From NCBI GenBank assembly GCA_000149225.2, contig CM000687.1:114501-178500 (forward strand): a stretch of 64,000 nt of DNA, read 5' to 3'. Positions 56,986 to 64,000 of this stretch are shown here, in pieces. The stretch comes from Lachancea kluyveri NRRL Y-12651 (Eukaryota > Ascomycota > Saccharomycetes > Saccharomycetales > Saccharomycetaceae). A model generated the notes under the pieces. That model ran no database searches. It was not told the DNA's origin and was given only the letters and a program-made list of their open reading frames with translations. The position numbers were made by a program, and so were the translations under genes. The stretch's first letter is position 1. Every line of letters starts with the position of its first letter.

Positions 56986-57792
56986 ATGTCCCGTCCAGAA
57001 GACTTGGCTCCACCAGAAGTCTTTTACAATGACTCCGAGTCACGTAAATACACATCCTCTACAAGAGTGCAGCATATCCAAGCTAAGATGACACTACGTT
57101 CTTTGGAACTTTTAAACCTGTCTCACACATCCTATATTCTTGATGTTGGCTGTGGTTCAGGGCTGAGTGGTGAGATTTTGACTGAGGAGGGCCACATGTG
57201 GTGTGGTCTAGATATCTCTCCGAGCATGTTGGCCACAGGTTTAACACGTGAGCTGGAAGGCGATTTGATGTTACAGGATATGGGACAAGGTATTCCCTTC
57301 AGGGCAGGTACCTTTGACGCTGCGATCAGTATTAGTGCTATCCAGTGGCTATGCAATGCTGACACATCTTATAACGATCCGAAGAAACGTTTGATGAGGT
57401 TCTTTAATACTATATTTGCTGCCCTTAAAAAAGGTGGTAAGTTCGTCGCACAGTTTTATCCCAAGAATGAGGACCAAATTGATCAAATACTAGGAGCTGC
57501 GAAGGTTGCGGGTTTCAGCGGTGGGCTGGTCATCGATGATCCAGAGTCTAAAAAGAATAAGAAGTACTATCTGGTGTTAAGTTCAGGTTCCTCTGGGGAG
57601 GAAGGACAGGTTAACCTGCAAGGTGCTACTATGGATGCAGAATCTGTTGTTAAGCAACGTAGGGATAAGAAGAAGGAACTAGAAAGCAGAAAAGGATATA
57701 TTCTAAGGAAAAAAGACTTGATGAAGAAGAGAGGTAGAAAGGTTGCCAAAGACTCCAAATTTACAGGTAGGAAAAGAAGACCAAGATTCTAG
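56986..57792 (+). CDS. BUD23: 18S rRNA (guanine-N7) methyltransferase Bud23
   Basis: This 268-residue protein has a class I SAM-dependent methyltransferase fold. Motif I is YILDVGCGSGLSGE (about 46-59), followed by GLDISPSML. The Lys/Arg-rich C-terminal domain (about 220-268; ends GRKRRPRF) resembles a nuclear localisation and rRNA-binding tail. With Trm112, Bud23 methylates G1575 of 18S rRNA and is needed for 40S export. S. cerevisiae Bud23 is 275 residues. It matches YCR047C. Confidence 0.96.
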   Translation: MSRPEDLAPPEVFYNDSESRKYTSSTRVQHIQAKMTLRSLELLNLSHTSYILDVGCGSGLSGEILTEEGHMWCGLDISPSMLATGLTRELEGDLMLQDMGQGIPFRAGTFDAAISISAIQWLCNADTSYNDPKKRLMRFFNTIFAALKKGGKFVAQFYPKNEDQIDQILGAAKVAGFSGGLVIDDPESKKNKKYYLVLSSGSSGEEGQVNLQGATMDAESVVKQRRDKKKELESRKGYILRKKDLMKKRGRKVAKDSKFTGRKRRPRF

Positions 57793-58383
57793 TATTAGGG
57801 TAAGTATAATAACGATGTCGATTTCATGCTTTTTATTTATTTGTTTGTTTTTTTCCGTACTAAAACCTAATTTTGAACTGACAAAGTCTTTACTCTTCTA
57901 TATATTTTTTTTCTCATGTGTGTACATGCGGTACACAGCTAACAATAAAGGGCAAACCAGTCAGTTCAAAATTAGGTTTTAGTAGAAACAAGGGATTCCT
58001 AAACCGTCTTTCTCGTGGTCTTCGCCATTTCCACTTCTGTTATCGCAACGCGACCTATGTCACTTTTTCACCTCTAATTCGTTTATCGTTTTAGGACTCA
58101 AGGGTTGGGGTTGCTGATTGGTTATAGCATGGCTGTGGATAGAAAAAAAAATTGTAATATGGTTTGTAGTGTTAGGCTTACCAATAATCTTTTTTTCTCA
58201 ACCAATTCGGCACGACCATTAAACAAAACATTCGAGCGTATAATCCTCAGATGTCGCGGTCGTATATAGTTATCTTTGTTCATTTTCAGTGGGCAACAAA
58301 AAATTTTCTTGTCAAATGATAAAACGGAAAGTACTGAAATAAGCCATCCAATCCAAGTCGTATAAACGTTAGCACAACACGCT
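57793..58383. other. BUD23-IMG1 intergenic region
   Basis: This 591-bp spacer between two plus-strand genes holds the long inverted repeat listed separately (57858-57984). The IMG1 promoter lies further right and includes an ACCAAT sequence (58200-58205). No other gene is seen. Confidence 0.55.
57858..57984. repeat. Perfect 25-bp inverted repeat with inner hairpin
   Basis: The arm at 57858-57882 (TACTAAAACC...GAACTGAC) is exactly complementary, in reverse, to 57960-57984. The 77-nt spacer contains a second perfect hairpin, TGTGTAC/GTACACA with a 5-nt loop (57919-57937), and a T run. A transcript could fold into a stem of 25 bp capped by this hairpin. It starts 66 bp after the BUD23 stop. No target-site duplication is evident. 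It could be a miniature transposon relic, a structured non-coding RNA, or a 3'-UTR structure. Confidence 0.9.
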
Positions 58384-58902
58384 ATGTTCACTAGAAGATT
58401 GTTAAACCCGGGCATTAGAGCCTCTGTTAGGTTTTATCAGGTTCCAACTACTACGAGAAAGATTATTCCAGTTTATCCGCCAGTTCAGAGCAAACCAAGC
58501 CCCAACCTCGTCAACAAATTGTCAGAACAGGACTTGGACGGCCAACTGGATCCTCAAAAATGGAGAAGAAACTTGATTGACTCTAAAAATACTGGTCACT
58601 TGAGGGCAGGTGATGTTGTCCGTATTGTTTATGATTCTTCCAAGTGTAATTATGACAACTTTGTCGGCTACGTTTTGTCCCTAGACCGCAAACGTTTAAC
58701 GCAGGATGCATCTGTCTTGTTGAGAAACCATATTAGTAAAACTGCTGTTGAAGTAAGGGTTCCCATTTTTTCCCCACTGGTTGAAAGAATCGATCTGTTA
58801 AGAAGGTCTGATGGTAAGAGGGGTAGAAATAAACAATACTACATTAGAGACACTAAATTGGACGTTGGAGATTTGGAAGCTAATATGAGAAAGAGAAAAT
58901 AA
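58384..58902 (+). CDS. IMG1: Mitochondrial ribosomal protein bL19m (Img1)
   Basis: This 172-residue protein has an N-terminal presequence ([18 protein letters not shown]) and a bL19-type core (about 70-165; [13 protein letters not shown], then [31 protein letters not shown]). S. cerevisiae Img1 is 169 residues. It is a mitochondrial large-subunit protein needed for respiration and mitochondrial genome stability. It matches YCR046C. Confidence 0.94.
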   Translation: MFTRRLLNPGIRASVRFYQVPTTTRKIIPVYPPVQSKPSPNLVNKLSEQDLDGQLDPQKWRRNLIDSKNTGHLRAGDVVRIVYDSSKCNYDNFVGYVLSLDRKRLTQDASVLLRNHISKTAVEVRVPIFSPLVERIDLLRRSDGKRGRNKQYYIRDTKLDVGDLEANMRKRK

Positions 58903-59310
58903 ATAAGGTTTTAGTGTAGATGAAGGTAGATAAAACGTTCTTGTATATAATTTTTCGTCAAAGCATGAATGCACCATGGAATATCCCAATGGCTTTTCCC
59001 TTTAGATAAGAAATAACCTTTATGATGATGAGCGGTACACCCCATCAACGACAAAAAGCAGTTTGAGCATCCTATGCAATTTGAGTGGTTTAACTGAGAA
59101 ATCATTGGTAACGCAGTTGAGAAGTTTTCATAGGCTTGACACTTGGCTTACGGTAAACAGACTATGCCTGCTCGTAAAGTACGGCCGTTGTAAAACTCTT
59201 CAATGCCTACGATGGCCTAAACTACATTACAATTTCGGTTCTTTATCGCCATTAAAAAAGAATTTATTCATCAAACTATGTTACACACATAAAGAGGGAA
59301 GAGAAGATTC
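58903..59310. other. Convergent IMG1-RCF2 intergenic region
   Basis: This 408-bp gap between two 3' ends is longer than other convergent gaps here (mostly 60-240 bp). No frame, tRNA or clear repeat is seen. Unusual non-coding content cannot be excluded. Confidence 0.4.
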
Positions 59311-59979
59311 CTATTCGTATTTGAAAATCTTAGCCTTCACTCTATCCTCGTTGGATCTGAAACCAGCTTGCTTAGCCTTGGCTTCTTCCTCTTCAGCCTG
59401 TTCCAAAACTCTTTCCCAACGACGGGCTCTTTCCAACTTCTGGGCATCAGGATGCAATTTGTCTTCGTAGACGGACAAACCAATGGAACCTAGCAATAGC
59501 AGCACAGTCAAAGTTTGCGCGTACATTCTTGCTTGCACGATCTTTTGGGTCTTGGTCATGATCGGATCTCTGTCGACATACTTCCAAGATCCCCACATAG
59601 AAGCGGCCCAAGCACCGACAATAATCTTATATCTGTTGTTGGACAAGCTTTCAGTCACCTTTTCGGTTATAGACAGATTCTTCCATCTTCTGTGTTCCTC
59701 GATGGCTTCACGGGATGATTCACCGGAGCCATACATGATGTTATCAAAGCTTGTAGAAGCTTCTTCGGCACAAATGGAGGCTAGCAAAGTAGGAGGTGTG
59801 ATGAACAGAGCAGTTCTCATAGACCAAGGTAGCTTTCCTGGTCTGAATTTGGGGTATCTCATGGGGAGGAATTTGAATGCAAGACCAGAGATAATGAGAC
59901 CGGCAATAGTACCTTTAACACCACCTGCCAATGTGTGGTAATGGTGGGCATCAATTTCTTCTTCTGTTAAAATCTTCAT
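59311..59979 (-). CDS. RCF2: Respiratory supercomplex factor 2
   Basis: This 222-residue inner-membrane protein has two N-terminal hydrophobic segments (about 20-38 and 50-68) and a C-terminal HIG1 domain with two more (about 120-170). A charged matrix-side tail follows. S. cerevisiae Rcf2 is 224 residues. Rcf1 and Rcf2 associate with cytochrome c oxidase and affect late assembly and bc1-oxidase supercomplexes. It matches YNR018W and is separated from RRT12 by a long divergent gap. Confidence 0.94.
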   Translation of the reverse strand: MKILTEEEIDAHHYHTLAGGVKGTIAGLIISGLAFKFLPMRYPKFRPGKLPWSMRTALFITPPTLLASICAEEASTSFDNIMYGSGESSREAIEEHRRWKNLSITEKVTESLSNNRYKIIVGAWAASMWGSWKYVDRDPIMTKTQKIVQARMYAQTLTVLLLLGSIGLSVYEDKLHPDAQKLERARRWERVLEQAEEEEAKAKQAGFRSNEDRVKAKIFKYE

Positions 59980-61604
59980 TGGTCTAAACTGTTGATTGGT
60001 TTCGGATTGTTTTTTTCTCTTCTATCAAATGATCAATATCGAGAAGGGTTGTCCAAGAAATGATTCCTTGAAAAGCGTCTCTTTTTATATGATTTCTTTC
60101 ATCTTGCTCCAGCTTCCTGAATTTTATCGTACGAGGAAAAAAGAAAAGACATCCCGCAAAAGTAGCGCAGAGAGTAATAGTGCCGCAGTTTAAAATAGTT
60201 GGCGGAGTTAACTTAAGCAGGGTGGGAAGGATCAACACGTCGGTATTAACCAAAACGTATTGACGCTTTCGCCAAACTTTTACACACTTTTACTCTTGAA
60301 ATTCACCAGATGGTACAACTCTCGCGATGAAATTATTGACACGGACTCATAATTAACAAGTATCAACGACAGAACCTGAAGCCAATTCGAAGCTTCTCTG
60401 GAACCTATGAAAATTTCGTAAATAATTGCCTGCTATTCGTATTTTAATTCAGTACTACATATCCCACTTTGCGAGGTCTTTTGTTGTTTGTAGATGCATG
60501 GCGGGTAGCCCATGGTTATTTCCCTAGTTGGTAACTTCCTATGACTTTTAGGCCAATTTGATGGGCCAGATGACAATGGAAAGAGAAATATATCGCGTCA
60601 GTTGATAGAGTGGCAGTTATCTCTGTTTCAGGTACGACATTCTAGGTTCTGCTTCTAATTGAGGATTTTCATGGACTTGTGATGCACACGTCAGGTACCA
60701 TAGCTTCCAAACGATCGTTTAGGTAGCGGCTACGTCGTATTACATATATCTACCTCGTAACGTAATTTTTCTAGGTTAGAAACTAATAGATCTGATTGAC
60801 GTTAGAATAAGTGCTAAATCCATGAATTTACACCTCTTCTTTCACTACCTGTCCTTGGGGCCAGAACCGGAAGCATTATTTCTGGGCGCTTCTCAATCGA
60901 ATATATCTCCGACAAATTAGCGGAAAAATAGTTCCAAGAAGCCACATCTGTGGTGACCAAAAAATATTTAACAGCTCCTCATTGGACAATCATTTTACGT
61001 ACATAGTGATATTATATTTGTCAAGATGGCGGCGGAAACTAGGCTGCTTATTCAGCATTTCGTAGACGTCGGAGGTGTTTGCAGACAAAAAGTAGTAGTT
61101 ATTTAACAGGAGGCGTTTTGAATAGTCCTTTCAGGACGCAAGTGACACTAAAACCTATTGCCTAGCTTTTCATACGTGAACGTGTAAAAGTGATAGGAAA
61201 ATTCGGTGATTTAAAGCGATGTTTTATAATTTATAGGTCCTTGAAACTTTAAAAAATATTAGTTTTGTTCTGTGTCTTACTTCCTCATTCAAAACCTGTA
61301 TCTCTGTATGACTTTTCCACGGGTTAAGGGTTTATGCTGTGTTTCTCCTTTTCTGCTTGTGCTTCTTTCTAGAAACCTCATCGAGCTCGCGTTGATATCG
61401 TTACTGACGCTTTAACGACAAGGTCTGAAATTCGAAGCTTTGTGGTTTCGGTGAGCATTTATAACACAATGGAAAGTGTCTTAAGTGAAGCTTAAATTTG
61501 TGGAAAAAGTTGCTATGTTCTTTAAGATATAACATATTGTTTTCAGTCGATAGAACTAACTTCCTTGGTAGTACACATAACACAGAATTAGACACCTGGC
61601 GAGT
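59980..61604. other. 1.6-kb divergent gap between RCF2 and RRT12
   Basis: This is the longest non-coding stretch in the window. Only short frames are present and none looks real. Possible meiotic elements on the RRT12 side: a CACAAAT core on the minus strand (within 61496-61504, MSE-like, Ndt80 site) about 100 bp before the RRT12 ATG, and a CGGCGG core (61030-61035) weakly resembling URS1 (Ume6 site). Both fit the sporulation-specific expression of RRT12 in S. cerevisiae but are short matches. Confidence 0.5.
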
Positions 61605-63044
61605 ATGAAATTTTTGAAGATCGTGACATCTCTACTGCTTGTAGAAATAATTAATGCGGAAGAGTATTTGGTTAGATTAAAGAGTCCTAAGAGTTTGACT
61701 AAGTTTATGGAGTCTAAGATTGGGGATATGTCTTTGAAATCGTTTGTGAGTACGAGAATATCGAAAACGTTTTCGTTTGGTAAGTTCGAAGGTTTCACCG
61801 CCGATTTTCCTAAAGACTTTGTGGAAAAGTTGAAGAAAAATCCACTCGTTGCAGACGTGGTCCCCAATAGTGTTTTTAATGTATTTGATCAAAAAGAGCA
61901 GATTGCTGAGGAGTATTCCCGCCGCTATAAAGTTCAAGAAGATGCGCCTAGACACCTTGCAAGGCTATCCCGTCGAGGCCCTTTGCCATATAGCGAAGAG
62001 GATGGTTGGTATCAAGAGTTTAATTACTATTACGACAGGAAGCACCGCGGGGACTCTGTCAATGCCTATATAATTGACACCGGTATCTATAAACAACACA
62101 AAGACTTGGGAGGACGGGCGTATTTTGGTGCCGATATGGTTGGCGAAGGTCCCGGGGATTATAATGGTCACGGTACACATGTGGCAGGCATTGTAGGCTC
62201 TAGAACATTTGGTGTCGCTAAGAAAGTCAACTTGGTAGAAGTAAAGGCTCTAAATGCAAAGGGACAGGGAAATTTGACCTCTGTGATTAGTTCTATTGAG
62301 TTTTCGGTTAACCACTGTAAGAAAAGTGGAATGCTGTGCGTTGCCAACTTGAGTTTGGGATCTTTAAGGAATACGGTATTAAACCAAGCTGTTGAAGCAG
62401 CAGTGGAATCTGGTTTGGTAGTAGTTGTTGCGGCTGGTAACTCGAACGTTAATGCATGCTGGAATAGCCCTGCGTCAGCGATATCGGCGATTACCGTTGG
62501 TGCTTTCGACGATCGTACAGATACAATTGCCAAATTTTCTAACTGGGGGATGTGTGTCGACGTGTTCGCATCTGGTGTTAAGGTAATGTCTCTATCCAAC
62601 ATGCCGCCTTTCAAGCCTGTTGCTTATTCTGGTACATCGATGGCCTCGCCAAGCGTTGCAGGATTGGCAGCGGTCTTGTTAGACAGTGGTATCGATCCCC
62701 CAGATATCAAACAGAAAATAATAGATTTAGCAACAGAAAATGTTTTCCAGAAGCGTACATTGGTTTTTAAGCCTGGTACTCCCAATAGGATTGCTTTTAA
62801 TGGAGTACGTAAAGAAGATGATATATTTGAAGAAGCTGTCTACCCTGTTGTTGATATAAACGAGTTGGTAAAGGAGTTAGAAAACTATAATAATGGACCC
62901 AGCGACGGCAACGTTAGTGAAGACGATGTTACCTTACCACTTGGAGAGATAAAGTTGACTAAACGTAATGGCCGCCGTTACTCTGTCTTGTCACCAGATA
63001 TTTGGGAGCCTACATTTTCACGGCTACAAGATATCGTTATGTAA
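61605..63044 (+). CDS. RRT12: Subtilisin-family protease Rrt12 (Osw3)
   Basis: This 479-residue secreted-type S8 protease has a signal peptide (about 1-18), an I9-type propeptide (about 20-105) and a catalytic domain (about 130-400). The catalytic triad is intact: Asp158 in IDTGIY, His189 in NGHGTHVAG, Ser345 in SGTSMASPSVAG. The oxyanion asparagine is in VAAGNSNVNA. S. cerevisiae Rrt12 is 491 residues, is expressed in sporulation and takes part in making the dityrosine layer of the spore wall. It is related to vacuolar Prb1 but clearly separate. It matches YCR045C, and its spore-wall role parallels that of Fks3 in this window. Confidence 0.93.
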   Translation: MKFLKIVTSLLLVEIINAEEYLVRLKSPKSLTKFMESKIGDMSLKSFVSTRISKTFSFGKFEGFTADFPKDFVEKLKKNPLVADVVPNSVFNVFDQKEQIAEEYSRRYKVQEDAPRHLARLSRRGPLPYSEEDGWYQEFNYYYDRKHRGDSVNAYIIDTGIYKQHKDLGGRAYFGADMVGEGPGDYNGHGTHVAGIVGSRTFGVAKKVNLVEVKALNAKGQGNLTSVISSIEFSVNHCKKSGMLCVANLSLGSLRNTVLNQAVEAAVESGLVVVVAAGNSNVNACWNSPASAISAITVGAFDDRTDTIAKFSNWGMCVDVFASGVKVMSLSNMPPFKPVAYSGTSMASPSVAGLAAVLLDSGIDPPDIKQKIIDLATENVFQKRTLVFKPGTPNRIAFNGVRKEDDIFEEAVYPVVDINELVKELENYNNGPSDGNVSEDDVTLPLGEIKLTKRNGRRYSVLSPDIWEPTFSRLQDIVM

Positions 63045-63368
63045 GGCAACAAGGTATCTTTGGTGATGTCCGGTAAGTTTTAGTTCATGCGACAGCTTAG
63101 TAGTCCTTTAAGCAAACAGAAGAGAGGAGGGAAGAAAAAAAAGAACTTACATATCCTTATTGTATTCGAAATATGTAACATGTTTTATGTACAAGTGCAT
63201 CAGTTATAATTATAAATCGTCGCAAAAAGAGAGAGATGTGAGGTATACATGCAATATCTCGATGGTGGTAATGTACATCAGTGAAAAATGATCTTTCACC
63301 TCATTCTTTTTTTTTTTTTTTTCAGTTTTTTATTGTTCCTTTCATTCATTCGAGTTCTCGGTTATCTT
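63045..63368. other. Convergent RRT12-TIM23 intergenic region
   Basis: This 324-bp gap between 3' ends holds an A-rich stretch (about 63133-63145) and a T run (63307-63323). No gene is seen. Confidence 0.5.
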
Positions 63369-64000
63369 TTATAAAACCAGAGACTTGAAACCACACCAAG
63401 CAGCGGCAGCTCCGGCCATCAACCCAGAGGCGTAACCCATTGGTTTCAAACCTTTAGAAGACTTGAACAGAGCACCCGTTAAAGCACCTGCAGCAACAGA
63501 GCTAGCAGCGTCGTGTTTGCCCCTAACGGAGTCAATTGTGGAATTGATTAAATTATAAGTCAAAGCCAAAACACCGGCGTTATTACCCAAAAATGGACCT
63601 CTTCTGGTGATATGGTTCAAAATGGTGTTCAACTGTAACTTTCCGGGGCTGTTTGGTGGAATATTTCTTAAACCCTCGAGGAACCCATAAGCACCACCTG
63701 TACCTAGACCCAATAGGTAAACAGCACCAGTACCGTAACATAGATCATCAGTCCAACCTCTTGATGGAATCAAACCTTGAGAGCCCGTCATCGTAGACAG
63801 TTGTTCTTCCTCTAGGTCCAAGTATTCAACACCACGTTCAAGTCCTGCTAGAGGGTGTAGTCTAGAGGTATCCAGGGCGCCAGGAGTAGAGATAATGTTG
63901 GACACGTTAGTGACCTGGCTGGGGTCGAAGCCAAGGGTTTGCTTCAGTTTGGAATCGTTTGCAGGATCCAACCCCTGTGTCTGTTGTTCTTGTTGTTCAG
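63369..64000 (-). CDS. TIM23: TIM23 translocase channel subunit, 5' end off the window
   Basis: The frame is open to the right edge. The first possible initiator inside it is a TTG at 63971, and upstream codons (Glu/Gln-rich, then GLDPANDSKLKQTLGF) continue the Tim23 N-terminal region, so the true ATG lies outside. At least 210 residues are visible; S. cerevisiae Tim23 is 222. Motifs: LHPLAGLERGVEYLDLEEEQ in the intermembrane-space domain and SRGWTDDLCYGTGAVYLLG entering the first of four membrane segments. Tim23 forms the presequence translocase of the mitochondrial inner membrane. It matches YNR017W. Confidence 0.96.
   Translation of the reverse strand, partial: EQQEQQTQGLDPANDSKLKQTLGFDPSQVTNVSNIISTPGALDTSRLHPLAGLERGVEYLDLEEEQLSTMTGSQGLIPSRGWTDDLCYGTGAVYLLGLGTGGAYGFLEGLRNIPPNSPGKLQLNTILNHITRRGPFLGNNAGVLALTYNLINSTIDSVRGKHDAASSVAAGALTGALFKSSKGLKPMGYASGLMAGAAAAWCGFKSLVL

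Noticed and set aside
57858-57868. TACTAA resembling an intron branch site
   Set aside because: It is part of the inverted repeat, lacks the final C of TACTAAC, and neither BUD23 nor IMG1 needs an intron here.
59483-59941. 152-codon plus-strand frame
   Set aside because: Antisense shadow of RCF2.
59984-60253. 89-codon frame just upstream of RCF2
   Set aside because: It begins with ATG but shows no recognisable family, occupies the RCF2 promoter and has no positional counterpart.

Overview
This window is yeast nuclear DNA from the family Saccharomycetaceae. Nearly every gene is a single uninterrupted reading frame with a recognisable Saccharomyces cerevisiae counterpart. Gene order identifies the lineage type. 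The window merges two S. cerevisiae regions into one series: the right arm of chromosome XIV (about YNR034W to YNR017W) and the right arm of chromosome III (about YCR073C to YCR045C). All genes I could assign lie in the expected orientation. Pairs that are duplicated in S. cerevisiae (SOL1/SOL2, SSK2/SSK22, CPR8/CPR4, SEC12/SED4, SNF12/RSC6, ARE1/ARE2) appear once each. That is what a species that never went through the whole-genome duplication should look like. Torulaspora or Zygosaccharomyces is my best guess; the exact species is not established.

Layout. 1-10,060: SOL1/2 (cut by the left edge), ABZ1, HUB1, PPG1, SSK2. 10,278-16,964: RSA4, IMG2, ALG12, ZNG1, CPR8/CPR4. 17,787-20,099: an extra Zn2Cys6 transcription factor. 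20,261-30,817: ATG15, BUD17, SEC12/SED4, RAD18, HCM1, BUD31. 31,049-32,159: the intron-containing tRNA-Ser(CGA) gene (SUP61 counterpart), three Ty1-type solo or partial LTRs upstream of it, and T-rich DNA. 32,160-40,398: a YCR061W-type membrane protein, a 1.3 kb gap with inverted repeats, and an extra FKS3-type glucan synthase. 40,432-54,799: TAH1, YIH1, MPP6, PWP2, CTR86, THR4, RSC6, MRPL50, YNR021W, YCR051W, ATP23. 54,892-64,000: the ARE sterol acyltransferase, BUD23, IMG1, RCF2, RRT12 and TIM23 (cut by the right edge).

There are no operons; genes share functions only loosely. Ribosome-biogenesis genes (RSA4, PWP2, MPP6, BUD23) carry matching RRPE/PAC promoter elements. Mitochondrial genes are frequent (IMG1, IMG2, MRPL50, ATP23, RCF2, TIM23). 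HCM1 has a dense G1/S (SBF/MBF-type) element cluster.

The least explained pieces are a perfect 25-bp inverted repeat with an inner hairpin between BUD23 and IMG1, a cluster of hairpins upstream of FKS3, a 24-nt C run touching the PPG1 stop codon, the LTR cluster with strong remembered similarity to S. cerevisiae delta elements, and the two genes interrupting otherwise conserved synteny.
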